Of a stretch of DNA of 64,000 nt, positions 13,234-22,277 are shown piece after piece; within the stretch, counting starts at the first letter, position 1; each line of letters begins with the position of its first letter. The translations under genes and the position numbers were made by a program. Below the pieces are notes generated by a model, which saw only the letters and a program-made list of their open reading frames with translations, was not told the DNA's origin and did no database searches. Origin of the DNA: Polynucleobacter sp. Adler-ghost (lineage in GTDB: Bacteria; Pseudomonadota; Gammaproteobacteria; Burkholderiales; Burkholderiaceae); contig NZ_CP061320.1 of assembly GCF_018688495.1 (NCBI RefSeq), positions 592,586-656,585 on the forward strand. The letters are read 5' to 3'.

Positions 13234-14289
13234 ATGGCAAACCCACTAATACGAAAATTCCTAGGCAGCTCTGGATTGTTATTGAGCGCTTTTCTAACCT
13301 TGCCTTTGCAGGCTCAAGAAGCGAAAGAACTCAATCTCTACTCGGCGCGTCACTATCAAACTGACGAGGCGCTCTACAGTGACTTCACCAAAAAGACAGG
13401 CATCAAGATCAACCGTATTGAAGCAGATGACAATGCTTTAGCTGAAAGACTAAAGAGTGAGGGTGCGAATAGCCCAGCAGATGTGATTTTGATGGTAGAT
13501 GCAGCGCGATTGTGGCGTGCGCAAATTGATGGCTTCTTCAAACCAATACAGTCAAAGTATTTAGAGAGTCGTATTCCGGCAAACTTGCGATCTCAGCCTG
13601 AGCCAGAGGGGTCAACTTGGTTTGGCTTTTCAACCAGGGCTCGTCTCGTGGTCTACAACAAGGCAAAAGTAAATCCCCTTGATGTCGATACTTATGAAAA
13701 GTTAGCTGAGACTGTAAACAAGGGCAGAGTCTGCACGCGCTCAGGAGCTCACCCTTACATGCTCTCATTAATTGGCGCCATGATTGAACGTCGTGGCGAG
13801 GCTGCCACAGAGGAGTGGGCAAAAGGCATGGTCGCTAATATGGCTCGCCCTCCTAGAGGTGGAGATACGGATCAGATTAAAGCAGTTGCTTCTGGTGAGT
13901 GCGGTGTAGCTTTAACAAATTCTTATTATTTGGTCAGGCTTTTACGCTCAACTAAGCCAGAAGACCAGGCCATTGTTTCTAAGATTGGATTTATTTGGCC
14001 AAATCAGCAGACGAGTGGTGCGCACATCAATATTGCGGGAGGTGGGGTTGCCAAGAGTGCGCCACATCCACAGGCTGCAAAACAATTTCTGGAATACTTA
14101 GCAAGTGACTCTGCGCAAGAGTATTTTGCTAACGGCAATAACGAGTGGCCTGTAGTGAAGTCAGTCAAAATTGACAATGAAGGCATCAAAATGCTCGGCC
14201 CATTTAAAGTAGAAAATATTTCTATTGCGGCGATCGGCAAGAATCAAATCGCTGCTCAACGCTTACTTGATCGTGTTGGGTATAAGTAA
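13234..14289 (+). CDS. fbpA: ferric iron ABC transporter, periplasmic binding protein
   Basis: A 351-aa Fe(III)-binding protein. The signal peptide covers about residues 1-27 (ending LPLQAQ). Putative iron ligands match FbpA: His40 in YSARHYQTD, Glu63 in NRIEADD, and the adjacent tyrosines Tyr231-Tyr232 in ALTNSYYLVRLL. The order fbpB-fbpA is reversed compared with the classical fbpABC operon, and a Fur-like site lies directly upstream. A gap of 62 bp with its own promoter suggests fbpA can be made in excess over the permease, as is usual for binding proteins. Confidence 0.92.
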   Translation: MANPLIRKFLGSSGLLLSAFLTLPLQAQEAKELNLYSARHYQTDEALYSDFTKKTGIKINRIEADDNALAERLKSEGANSPADVILMVDAARLWRAQIDGFFKPIQSKYLESRIPANLRSQPEPEGSTWFGFSTRARLVVYNKAKVNPLDVDTYEKLAETVNKGRVCTRSGAHPYMLSLIGAMIERRGEAATEEWAKGMVANMARPPRGGDTDQIKAVASGECGVALTNSYYLVRLLRSTKPEDQAIVSKIGFIWPNQQTSGAHINIAGGGVAKSAPHPQAAKQFLEYLASDSAQEYFANGNNEWPVVKSVKIDNEGIKMLGPFKVENISIAAIGKNQIAAQRLLDRVGYK

Positions 14290-14355
14290 AATCAATTTAC
14301 TAGGGTCCAAAGATGGCTAGAATGAATCTATTCTTTAAAAGATCTGGATTTCAAT

Positions 14356-14625
14356 ATGAACATTATCTCGCTTACTTTGGCGCTAGTTGTCTCAATGACC
14401 ATGTTTGCTTGTGCAACACCCCCAAGTGAGTTTGGAGTCTACCGACAATCTGATGGAACGGTTGGGGTGCATGCCCCTAAATCCGCTAAAGATACTGAGG
14501 CTCAGGCAGCCGCAGTAGAGGAGTGTAAAAAATTAGGAAAGCGAGGCGCTACTATTGTCGAAACTCGTAAAACAGTGAACGACCGCTTTCCCATGACCTA
14601 CATTTTTGTGTGTAATACCTACTAA
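14356..14625 (+). CDS. small putative lipoprotein, unknown function
   Basis: An 89-aa product with an N-terminal hydrophobic segment (residues 1-18) ending MFAC, a plausible lipobox with Cys19. The remainder is polar, with two more cysteines (in VEECKKLG and IFVCNTY) that could form a disulfide in the periplasm. I do not recognise the family. It stands alone between fbpA and the converging H1-like gene; TAGAAT at about 14318 could be a -10. Confidence 0.6.
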   Translation: MNIISLTLALVVSMTMFACATPPSEFGVYRQSDGTVGVHAPKSAKDTEAQAAAVEECKKLGKRGATIVETRKTVNDRFPMTYIFVCNTY

Positions 14626-14636
14626 GTAATCACTGC

Positions 14637-15497
14637 TTAGCTCAGCAACCATTTCTTAATCGATTTATTAACGCACATTGCATCTAAAGCTAAGCCAAAG
14701 AACTCTGAACCATTGGTAACCATGCTTTCAATGGCCTCAACCTTGCCAGATTTCACGCCACGCAAATAAGTGGCTGCACGATAGCGTAGGAAGTGCTCAT
14801 TTGCACCTTCTTCGTTATCAGTAGAGCAAATCTCAAGGCTGCCATAACGGGTTTCTGGGTTGATATTCAAAATAGAGAGGCCTAATGCGCCAATCAGCTT
14901 TTCTGGAACGGGAATAGGCACGTAAGAGTAGAGAGAGACTAACTGCTCTTGTTCGTCGACTTCAATAATATGGTCAACATCGAACACATCCTTTTCTGTC
15001 AACTCCGTCTCACCAGAATCGCCTCCGCCAAAGGTAGACTCAAACTGCAACATTGCAGTATTGCTATCTTTAGAGATTTCGATCATGTCAGGATAGCCAA
15101 GTAAGCCTTTCCACCAATACATTAAGGAGAAGGTGCAAGGTTTTACTTCAACTAAACCCTTATTAGTCGATTTGGCAAAGTAGAGGCCGTAAAACTCATC
15201 ATCTTCTTCGAGCCCATACTGATCAACTTTGAGTTTCTTGGGTGCAGCCGCTTTAGGAGATTTCTTCGCAGCTTTCTTTGGAGCTGGCTTTTTGGCTGCC
15301 GGCTTCTTCGCCACTACTTTCTTAATCGCCTTCTTAGCCGCTGGCTTTTTGCTTGCTGTTTTTTTCACTACCTTTTTCACGGCTTTTTTGGCTACCACCT
15401 TCTTGGTGCTAACTTTTTTAACGGCTTTCTTTGCAGGGGCTTTTTTTACCACCTTGGTAGCTACTTTCTTTTTTGCTGGAGACTTCTTTGTAGCCAT
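14637..15497 (-). CDS. histone H1-like Lys/Ala-rich tail fused to an acidic folded domain
   Basis: A 286-aa protein in two parts. Residues 1-92 are almost only Lys, Ala, Val, Pro and Thr in repeats of the KKxxAKK/KKPAAKK type, like histone H1 C-terminal tails and bacterial H1-like (AlgP/HctB-type) DNA-binding tails. Residues 93-286 are acidic and look folded (DQYGLEEDDEFYGLYFAK, YWWKGLLGYPDMIEIS). I do not recognise this second part. A GGAAGGG ribosome site precedes the ATG. The likely property is non-specific nucleic-acid binding through the tail; the role of the acidic domain is unknown. Confidence 0.7.
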   Translation of the reverse strand: MATKKSPAKKKVATKVVKKAPAKKAVKKVSTKKVVAKKAVKKVVKKTASKKPAAKKAIKKVVAKKPAAKKPAPKKAAKKSPKAAAPKKLKVDQYGLEEDDEFYGLYFAKSTNKGLVEVKPCTFSLMYWWKGLLGYPDMIEISKDSNTAMLQFESTFGGGDSGETELTEKDVFDVDHIIEVDEQEQLVSLYSYVPIPVPEKLIGALGLSILNINPETRYGSLEICSTDNEEGANEHFLRYRAATYLRGVKSGKVEAIESMVTNGSEFFGLALDAMCVNKSIKKWLLS

Positions 15498-15738
15498 GGT
15501 CTATTGCCCTTCCTATTGGTAGTTAATATATTTATTGCATCTTTGATCTTACTTCAGATCTTTCCATTTTTGCTGATACTGATATGGGGGATTTATCTTG
15601 CAATATCAAGCTTGTATGCCTAATTGATTTGAGCCTCAACAAAAAGCTAACGCCACTTACAGGCCTTATGCTAGCAAAGCTAATATTAGAAAATCAGTCC
15701 TAGTCTAAGGCTGGTAGGTGCCTTAGAATGACTTAATA

Positions 15739-17553
15739 ATGAGTAAATTAGTCAAAATCACTATTAGCACCCTTGGCGGTGTAATCATCCTTATTGTTAT
15801 AGGAGTATGGTACGCAGCCTCAACGGTAGATCCAGTGCAATTGACCAAATTACTCTCTGCCTCTGTAAAAACTGCTACCGGTAGAGATCTAAAAATTGCT
15901 GGACCAGTGAGCTTAAGTTTTTTTCCGGGGATTTCTGTTTCCGCAGAGGGTTTAAGTCTGAGCAATGCATCTTGGGCATCTGATTCTGACATGCTGACGC
16001 TTAAGCGCATTGATCTAAATATTAAAACGCTGCCGCTACTGAGTAAGCGTATTGAGATTGGTAATGTGAAGCTTGCTGGTCTGGAGCTATTTCTTCAAAA
16101 AAATGGGACTGGTAAGGCCAATTGGGACTTCAGTGCAGATGTCTCTGGGGACATGTCTGGCACTAAAAATAATACAGAAAGCCCCTCTGTTAGCGATGAT
16201 TTAATCTCTATGGATAGTGTTTCGATTACGGATACTCAAATTCAGTATCAAGATCCTTCAAACGCGATATCAAGCTACCAAATTCAGCGTCTATCCTTGG
16301 CAGATAGCGGTGATAAAACAACCGTCTACCTCAACATGAGGCTTCAAGAGCAAGCTCTTGAGCTCAGCGGAAAAACAGGCTCATTCTCTAGATTATTTAA
16401 ACAGTGGAATGTTTCCTCAACACAATTTCCAGTCGACCTCAACCTTACCATGAATGGTAAGTCTATGATGATTCAGGGTGAGGTAAGCAAGAATCGGAAC
16501 TCTTTACCTGCAATCAATTTGACAATGAATTCAAAGGCATTCGACTGGCCTGTCTTGGGAGCATCGCCAAAGCAGTCTTCACGAGCTTTCAGTAGTAATC
16601 AGCCAGCAGCAACTGCGCATCAAGCACAACATCCACAGCCCAAATACTTATTTAGCGACGAGAGCATTCCCTTTGATGTGCTATCTCAAGCCAAAGGACA
16701 AATCGTAATTAATATTGGCGAATTGGGTTTGCCAAAACGCAAGCCTATTGACAATCTTCAGGCTTCCGTGAAATTGAATGGCCATGTGATTGATATTCCA
16801 AATCTGAGGTTTCAGATGGATAAGGGCAGTGCTGATTTACAGCTCAAACTTTCAGGGTTAGATGTGGCAAACCCTGTACTTACTGCCAAAGGGGTGACAA
16901 AGGATTTCACGCTGGAAAACTTACTAGCTAGGCTTGACCCGAGCTCCAAGGTGAGTGGGGGCAGTATGAAGATGGCGTTTGATGTGAAAACATCTGGAAG
17001 TAGTTTGCATCAAATGGCATCAAATTCAAATGGCAAGATTCAGTTGAGTATCAATCAGGCTCGCATGGGGGCGAATTTCTTAAACGATGCAGGTGATTTC
17101 GTAGTGACGCTGTTGGATTCAATGAACCCACTACGTAAAAAAACTAGTGAGACAGTTTTAGAGTGTGCTGTTGCCTACTTACCAATTAACAATGGCCAGG
17201 TCGCTATAGCTAAGTCGGTTGGAGTTGAAACGGATAGGTTGAATGTGGCTTTAGTTGGCTCTATCAATCTGAAGACGGAGGCTATTAATCTCACAATTGA
17301 TCCACAAGAGAAATCAGGCCTCACAACGGGCTTGGATTTAACTGGAATGGTAAGGATGGGTGGGACGCTGGCAAATCCTAAGGCAGGCATTAATCAAGCT
17401 GGCGTGGTGAATAGCGCCGTCTCCATTGGACTTGGTTTTTTGACGGGCGGTGCCAGCATTTTGGCTGAGAATGCCAGATCAATGACTTCAAAGAGCCACC
17501 CATGCCGTGATGCGCTCCACCCCTGGTCTGATATTTACCCTGGGGCAGAGTAA
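15739..17553 (+). CDS. AsmA family protein
   Basis: A 604-aa protein anchored by an N-terminal transmembrane helix (about residues 9-27). The conserved AsmA start is visible (LLSASVKTATGRDLKIAGPV, then LSFFPGISVSAEGLSLSNA), and the AsmA C-terminal region is near 420-570 (NGKIQLSINQARMGANFLND). AsmA-like proteins are elongated beta-groove bridges thought to move phospholipid between membranes or to affect outer-membrane assembly. TAGAAT nine bases before the ATG is a likely -10. It converges on the holin-like gene three bases later. Confidence 0.85.
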   Translation: MSKLVKITISTLGGVIILIVIGVWYAASTVDPVQLTKLLSASVKTATGRDLKIAGPVSLSFFPGISVSAEGLSLSNASWASDSDMLTLKRIDLNIKTLPLLSKRIEIGNVKLAGLELFLQKNGTGKANWDFSADVSGDMSGTKNNTESPSVSDDLISMDSVSITDTQIQYQDPSNAISSYQIQRLSLADSGDKTTVYLNMRLQEQALELSGKTGSFSRLFKQWNVSSTQFPVDLNLTMNGKSMMIQGEVSKNRNSLPAINLTMNSKAFDWPVLGASPKQSSRAFSSNQPAATAHQAQHPQPKYLFSDESIPFDVLSQAKGQIVINIGELGLPKRKPIDNLQASVKLNGHVIDIPNLRFQMDKGSADLQLKLSGLDVANPVLTAKGVTKDFTLENLLARLDPSSKVSGGSMKMAFDVKTSGSSLHQMASNSNGKIQLSINQARMGANFLNDAGDFVVTLLDSMNPLRKKTSETVLECAVAYLPINNGQVAIAKSVGVETDRLNVALVGSINLKTEAINLTIDPQEKSGLTTGLDLTGMVRMGGTLANPKAGINQAGVVNSAVSIGLGFLTGGASILAENARSMTSKSHPCRDALHPWSDIYPGAE

Positions 17554-17556
17554 TTT

Positions 17557-17904
17557 TTAAAACAGTATTCCGCTGATAAAGAGACTGAATAATGAAATAA
17601 AGATGCTGGCAAAAAATGCGGTCCAAAAACTAGAAATCGTAAAGCCACTCACCACTGCAGACACCATCATCAGCACTAAGGCATTAACAACCAGTAGAAA
17701 CAATCCCATGGTGAGGACGGTCAGTGGCAACGTGAAGAGAATTAATAAAGGCTTGACTACTGCGTTTGCAAATCCAAGCAGTAGAGCAGCAATCAAGAGT
17801 GAACCACCATCTGCAAAGCGTAAGCCGCTAAAAAGATAGCTGGCAACCCAGAGGGATAGAGAGGTTAAGCCCCACTGGACTAAAAATGGTACCAAGTTAC
17901 CCAT
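17557..17904 (-). CDS. phage holin family 4 / YvlD-type small membrane protein
   Basis: A 115-aa protein with four hydrophobic helices separated by short loops. The segment ANAVVKPLLILFTLPLTVLT is the recognisable core of the YvlD/holin-superfamily-4 family. These chromosomal proteins are not phage holins in practice; their role is unknown but membrane-related. It converges with asmA and lies upstream of nothing obvious. Confidence 0.8.
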   Translation of the reverse strand: MGNLVPFLVQWGLTSLSLWVASYLFSGLRFADGGSLLIAALLLGFANAVVKPLLILFTLPLTVLTMGLFLLVVNALVLMMVSAVVSGFTISSFWTAFFASIFISLFSLFISGILF

Positions 17905-17960
17905 GGCGAGTGTCCTTCTTTATAAGAGCTACGTTAGCTATAACAAATGTTATCAGGGCT

Positions 17961-18164
17961 TTAATAATGCGGAGGGATTTCCTCTTTTGGGCTGCTGTTA
18001 CCTGCGCCATCTCCGCTGCTAGTCTGCTCCTTGATGGATTTGAGCTCGCGATACAGAAATTCAATTTGTTGCTGCTGCTTGTAGATTGTTTGATTGAGTT
18101 GATCAATCAAATCTTCAGTAAAGCTAAGCTTGATTTCAAGATTGGTGATGCGATCATCGGTCAT
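17961..18164 (-). CDS. slyX: SlyX family protein
   Basis: A 67-aa, mostly coiled-coil protein (DRITNLEIKLSFTEDLIDQL then NQTIYKQQQQIEFLYRELK) ending in the family hallmark PPHY. Function is unknown. The ATG lies 21 bp after the stop of the upstream DUF1653-like gene on the same strand, so the two are probably cotranscribed. Confidence 0.88.
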   Translation of the reverse strand: MTDDRITNLEIKLSFTEDLIDQLNQTIYKQQQQIEFLYRELKSIKEQTSSGDGAGNSSPKEEIPPHY

Positions 18165-18185
18165 GTCAGTTTTCTCATCTTTTTC

Positions 18186-18407
18186 TTAGGCGTCGACCAA
18201 TTCAAATCGACCATCTTCCATCTCCACTTTTGGTCTGATCCAAAAATCGTGTGACTGAAGGGATTCATAGACGTAGGCTGGCTCTAGATTGGCTTCGATA
18301 TTGGCAAGTAAGACTACCTTATAGAAGCCACCCGTCTTAATATGTTTTAGCTTGCTGCCCGGCTTAAAGAGGCCGTCATCAGCATCTGCCATCTTTGCTT
18401 TACTCAT
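18186..18407 (-). CDS. DUF1653-like small protein
   Basis: A 73-aa protein with the pattern GSKLKHIKTGGFYKVVLLA, then EPAYVYESLQSHDFWIRP. This follows the DUF1653 layout (G-x-Y-xH-x-K-G-x-x-Y-x-V then VVYxxL then WxRP). No function is established. It stands directly upstream of slyX and divergent from the flavin oxidoreductase gene. Confidence 0.65.
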   Translation of the reverse strand: MSKAKMADADDGLFKPGSKLKHIKTGGFYKVVLLANIEANLEPAYVYESLQSHDFWIRPKVEMEDGRFELVDA

Positions 18408-18440
18408 GTCAAAAAAGTACTTTCTTAGTATGATCTACGG

Positions 18441-19457
18441 ATGGCAAATTGCGTACCGTACTCTATTCTAGATATATCTCCGATCCCAGAGGGATTTACT
18501 GCTGCAGATGCCTTGCGGAATTCTTTAGATGTTGCCCAGCATGCGGAGGCTTTGGGCTATACCCGTTATTGGGTAGCCGAGCACCACAATATGACGGGTA
18601 ATGCTAGCTCTGCGACCGCAGTTTTGGTTGGCTATATTGCTAGCGGTACAAAAACAATTCTCGTTGGGTCTGGTGGTGTGATGTTGCCAAATCACGCCCC
18701 CTTGGTGATCGCAGAGCAATTCGGTACTTTGGCATCAATCTATCCCGGCAGAATTGAGCTCGGCCTAGGGCGTGCGCCAGGGTCAGATCAAATGACGGCT
18801 AGAGCCTTACGGAGAGATTTGCTTGGGAGCGATGACCGTTTCCCGCAGGATGTGCGTGAGCTGCAACATTACTTCGGCCCCCTTCAGGAGGGGCAAGTTG
18901 TGAGGGCTATTCCGGGTATGGATACCGAGGTGCCGATTTGGATATTAGGTTCTAGTTTGTACGGCGCGCAACTAGCAGCCCACTTTGGCTTGCCTTATGC
19001 ATTTGCGTCGCATTTTGCGCCCGAGCAATTATTGGATTCTATGTCCACCTATCGCGAACTATTTAAGCCATCAGATAAGTTAGCCAAACCCTATTGCGCA
19101 TTTCTGATGAATGTAGTCGCTGCTGATACCGATGAGGAGGCGACCCATCTATTTACTACTTTGCAGCAAAACGTCATTCGCATGCGCCGCAATACCCGCG
19201 GGCAGTTACCACCTCCAATAGAAAATATCGATGACTTCTGCGAGCCGCATGAAAAAATGACTGCTGCTCAGGCTTTGCGCTGTTCTGCAGTAGGATCTTT
19301 GCAGACCATAAGAAAAGAGATGCAGTATTGGCTCGATCAGACTGGTGCCAATGAAATCATCATCACAGGTCAAATTTTTGACCATCAAGCTCGCCTCAAG
19401 TCGTTTGAGATTGCTGCCGAAGCTGCCAAAGGTTTACGCTTTAGTTCTATAGCCTAA
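18441..19457 (+). CDS. LLM class flavin-dependent oxidoreductase (luciferase-like)
   Basis: A 338-aa TIM-barrel flavoprotein of the bacterial-luciferase superfamily. It begins [22 protein letters not shown] and contains [27 protein letters not shown] and [12 protein letters not shown], the signature set of the MsnO8/YhbW-type subgroup. The substrate is unknown; such enzymes use FMNH2 and oxygen. TATGAT at 18429-18434 ends six bases before the ATG and no SD is present. Its 3' end overlaps the converging PIN gene by 11 bp. Confidence 0.88.
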   Translation: MANCVPYSILDISPIPEGFTAADALRNSLDVAQHAEALGYTRYWVAEHHNMTGNASSATAVLVGYIASGTKTILVGSGGVMLPNHAPLVIAEQFGTLASIYPGRIELGLGRAPGSDQMTARALRRDLLGSDDRFPQDVRELQHYFGPLQEGQVVRAIPGMDTEVPIWILGSSLYGAQLAAHFGLPYAFASHFAPEQLLDSMSTYRELFKPSDKLAKPYCAFLMNVVAADTDEEATHLFTTLQQNVIRMRRNTRGQLPPPIENIDDFCEPHEKMTAAQALRCSAVGSLQTIRKEMQYWLDQTGANEIIITGQIFDHQARLKSFEIAAEAAKGLRFSSIA

Positions 19458-19863
19458 AGGCGTTGTAATCGCTGGTAATCAGAATGTTTTCTGAGGCCGC
19501 TTTGTGAGCGATTTGAAGTACTGCATTATCTTTGCTAATGAGTATTGTTGGTCTGAGTTGATAGGCCAAATCCAAGAAAATCTGATCATCCGGATCCTGG
19601 CATTGCCAAGGTGCGGAAGCCAAATTTGAATCATCCTGCTGCTCCGCGATAGATTGCCATTGAGCCAAAATGGCTTTTTGAGTTTGTTTATCAAGCTTAA
19701 AGAGAGGGCGCGAGATGACATCGACAAACTCTTCAATTGTTTTCTGGCTGGCTAGGAATTGTGTTGCTTTATCAAAAAGCGCTTTCTTTAATTGAAGGGC
19801 TCTTTCGTCATTAAAGACAAAAATATCTAGCAAGATATTGGTGTCTAAAACTACAGGCTTCAT
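19447..19863 (-). CDS. PIN-domain protein, putative toxin-type ribonuclease (COG1569)
   Basis: A 138-aa PIN domain. The metal-binding acidic residues are present: Asp7 in [10 protein letters not shown], Glu44/45 in TIEEFVDV, Asp92/93 and Asp98 in [11 protein letters not shown], and Asp112 in ISKDNAVLQ. This fits the COG1569 'PIN family toxin' group. No typical small antitoxin is adjacent. Instead the start overlaps the end of yaeQ by four bases, implying translational coupling to that gene. Confidence 0.85.
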   Translation of the reverse strand: MKPVVLDTNILLDIFVFNDERALQLKKALFDKATQFLASQKTIEEFVDVISRPLFKLDKQTQKAILAQWQSIAEQQDDSNLASAPWQCQDPDDQIFLDLAYQLRPTILISKDNAVLQIAHKAASENILITSDYNAFRL

Positions 19864-20408
19864 TGCTGTTGATTGCGCCAGATTTCTGGGGTAATAGTAA
19901 CTTGTCCCATATCCGAAGAAACGTATGCTTCACCATCCTGAATATTTACATGTAGCACCATACTGCGCTCAACTAGCTTATTCAGTTCTTTGGCCTGCTC
20001 TGCTGGAATGGAGATCACCTGAAGATTGCGGGCACGAGTCAATTTATTGGCAATGCCGTCCCACCAGATTTTGCTAGTGTGTCCGCCATAGCAGTAGACG
20101 ATGACTTGATCAGATCGACCACAGGCTTTCAGAATACGTCTCTCGTCAGGCTGGCCTATCTCAATCCAGAGCTGAATGGCATCCGTGAGGTCTTTTATCC
20201 AGAGGTCGGGCTCATCGGTATCACTTAAGCCCTTAGTAAAAGCTAACTCTTCTTGTGCTTGCAGGGCAAACGCAATGATGCGTACCATCATCCGTTCTTC
20301 GGTTTCGGAAGGATGCTTGGCAATAGTGAGTGAGTGACTGCCGTAATAGTGGCGGTCAGAGTCTGCGACATGAAGGTCGGCTTTGTGGATAGTTGCGCGA
20401 AGAGCCAT
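19860..20408 (-). CDS. yaeQ: YaeQ family protein
   Basis: A 182-aa protein matching YaeQ: MALRATIHKADLHVADSDRH at the start, SLTIAKHPSETEERMMVRII, EPDLWIKDLTDAIQLWIEIG, then QVIVYCYGG. YaeQ adopts a PD-(D/E)XK nuclease-like fold, but no activity has been firmly shown; early links to RfaH suppression are weak. GATAAT on the minus strand lies five bases before the ATG, suggesting a very short leader. The downstream PIN gene overlaps by four bases. Confidence 0.9.
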   Translation of the reverse strand: MALRATIHKADLHVADSDRHYYGSHSLTIAKHPSETEERMMVRIIAFALQAQEELAFTKGLSDTDEPDLWIKDLTDAIQLWIEIGQPDERRILKACGRSDQVIVYCYGGHTSKIWWDGIANKLTRARNLQVISIPAEQAKELNKLVERSMVLHVNIQDGEAYVSSDMGQVTITPEIWRNQQQ

Positions 20409-20497
20409 GGCATATTATCGCCCTTAAAATAGTCTTCACTGCGTATCCCAGTATTATTTCGAAAATTGCCCCTATTTAGTGTGTATCGTAGAGTCCC

Positions 20498-22108
20498 ATG
20501 ATCCGTATTACCGAACTTCGCCTCCCTATAAGCCATGCCCCCGAGGCATTGGAAGAGGCGATCTTACAGCGCCTAAAGATCTCAGCTCAAGACTTGATTC
20601 GGTTCAATATTTTTAAGCGTAGCTACGATGCCAGAAAAAACGTGTCACTGGCCTTTATCTATACAGTGGATCTATCGGTTAAAGATGAAGAAAAACTACT
20701 GAAACAGTTTTCGCATGACATTCATATTCGACCCTCACCGGATATGAGTTATCACTTTGTCGCCAAGGCCTCACAAGTCAAGAGTGAAGGCTTTGAACGA
20801 CCGGTTGTCATTGGATTTGGCCCTTGTGGAATTTTTGCCGCCTTAGTGTTGGCGCAGATGGGTTTTAAGCCAATCGTATTGGAGCGCGGCAAACCAGTTC
20901 GCGAGCGTACTCAAGATACTTGGGGTCTGTGGCGCAAGAATGTCCTCAATCCAGAATCCAATGTGCAATTTGGTGAGGGGGGAGCAGGGACGTTTTCTGA
21001 TGGCAAGCTTTGGAGTCAAATTAAAGATCCGAAATTTTACGGTCGCAAAGTCATTGCTGAATTCATCAAGGCGGGCGCACCAGAAGAAATTCGTTATGTA
21101 GCTAAGCCACATATCGGAACCTTTCGATTAGTGGGCGTTGTCGAAAGAATGCGTCAAGAAATTATTGAGCTTGGTGGAGAGATTCGTTTCTCACAAAAGG
21201 TCATTGGCTTTGATATTCAGATTGATCAGATTACAGGCGTCAAAATTGAGGGGTACCCTGATTTGTCTGCTAATCATGTGGTGCTGGCTTTAGGGCATAG
21301 CGCTCGTGATACGTTTGAGATCTTGCATGCGGCAGGTGTTTATATGGAGGCTAAGCCGTTTTCTGTGGGCTTTCGAATTGAGCACCCGCAATCCTTAATT
21401 GATAAAGCACGCTTAGGTCCACATGCCGGTAACGAGTTGATTGGTGCAGCTGATTACAAATTAGTTCACCATGCTAAGAATGGCCGAGCCGTCTATAGCT
21501 TCTGTATGTGCCCTGGCGGCACAGTAGTGGCAGCTACTTCTGAACCTAATCGGGTTGTCACAAATGGCATGAGCCAGTATTCGCGTAACGAGCGCAATGC
21601 AAATGCAGGCATCGTTGTCGGTATTACCCCGGATGACTATCCTGGCGGCCCCTTGGCAGGCATTGATTTTCAGAGGGCTTTAGAGTCCAAGGCATACGAC
21701 CTAGGCGGATCTAACTATGAAGCTCCTGGCCAATTAGTGGGCGACTTTTTGGCTGGAAAAGCCTCTACAGAATTTGGCTCTGTAATCCCGTCTTATAAAC
21801 CCGGCGTACACCTAACAGATCTTGCCGATGCTTTACCTCCTTATGCCATTGAAGCAATTCGAGAGGCGATTCCGGCTTTTGAGAAACAGATTAAAGGCTT
21901 CTCGATGAAGGATGCAGTGCTGACTGGTATCGAAACGCGAACATCCTCGCCTTTGCGCATTACTCGAGGCAGCAATTTTCAGAGTTTAAATATCAAAGGT
22001 CTTTACCCTGCAGGCGAGGGTGCTGGCTATGCTGGTGGAATCTTATCGGCAGGAGTTGATGGCATTAAGGTGGCGGAAGCAGTTGCGCTTGACTATCTCT
22101 CTCAATAA
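20498..22108 (+). CDS. NAD(P)/FAD-dependent oxidoreductase (uncharacterised FAD-dependent dehydrogenase family)
   Basis: A 536-aa protein. The first 95 residues form a small alpha/beta domain (MIRITELRLPISHAPEALEE), followed by the dinucleotide-binding VIGFGPCGIFAALVLAQMG with the motif at 106-111, VQFGEGGAGTFSDGKLW, and a C-terminal FAD motif GLYPAGEGAGYAGGI. This is the broad COG2509 group; a physiological substrate has not been assigned. It is divergent from yaeQ and followed by the ompW control region. Confidence 0.85.
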   Translation: MIRITELRLPISHAPEALEEAILQRLKISAQDLIRFNIFKRSYDARKNVSLAFIYTVDLSVKDEEKLLKQFSHDIHIRPSPDMSYHFVAKASQVKSEGFERPVVIGFGPCGIFAALVLAQMGFKPIVLERGKPVRERTQDTWGLWRKNVLNPESNVQFGEGGAGTFSDGKLWSQIKDPKFYGRKVIAEFIKAGAPEEIRYVAKPHIGTFRLVGVVERMRQEIIELGGEIRFSQKVIGFDIQIDQITGVKIEGYPDLSANHVVLALGHSARDTFEILHAAGVYMEAKPFSVGFRIEHPQSLIDKARLGPHAGNELIGAADYKLVHHAKNGRAVYSFCMCPGGTVVAATSEPNRVVTNGMSQYSRNERNANAGIVVGITPDDYPGGPLAGIDFQRALESKAYDLGGSNYEAPGQLVGDFLAGKASTEFGSVIPSYKPGVHLTDLADALPPYAIEAIREAIPAFEKQIKGFSMKDAVLTGIETRTSSPLRITRGSNFQSLNIKGLYPAGEGAGYAGGILSAGVDGIKVAEAVALDYLSQ

Positions 22109-22205
22109 ATTCATCACCTGATTGATAAAGAGTTCTCTGTTACTGGAACTGAATTCAAATAAAAAAGCGTAGTTTTATTCTGATTGATTGCAAAGTCAGA
22201 GTTAT

Positions 22206-22219
22206 TTGATCTGAATCAA
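22206..22219 (+). promoter_or_regulatory. FNR/Anr box 1 upstream of ompW
   Basis: TTGATCTGAATCAA matches the FNR consensus TTGAT-N4-ATCAA at all ten defined positions and extends to a 16-bp palindrome (22205-22220). It is centred 72 bp upstream of the second box. It may be a second activator site or part of a repression loop. Confidence 0.75.
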
Positions 22220-22277
22220 AAACTTATCAAAATAGCGTTGCTTTAATACCAATAAAAAATTTTAGTAGCCTGTATAT

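Noticed and set aside
15229..15522. A Phe/Ala/Leu-rich plus-strand frame that looks like a membrane protein
   Set aside because: It is the complement of the Lys/Ala tail codons of the H1-like protein; hydrophobicity is an artefact of reading AAG/AAA as CTT/TTT.
17557..17904. Prophage remnant, because of the phage-holin-like protein
   Set aside because: The family is widespread as a chromosomal membrane protein and no other phage gene is near.
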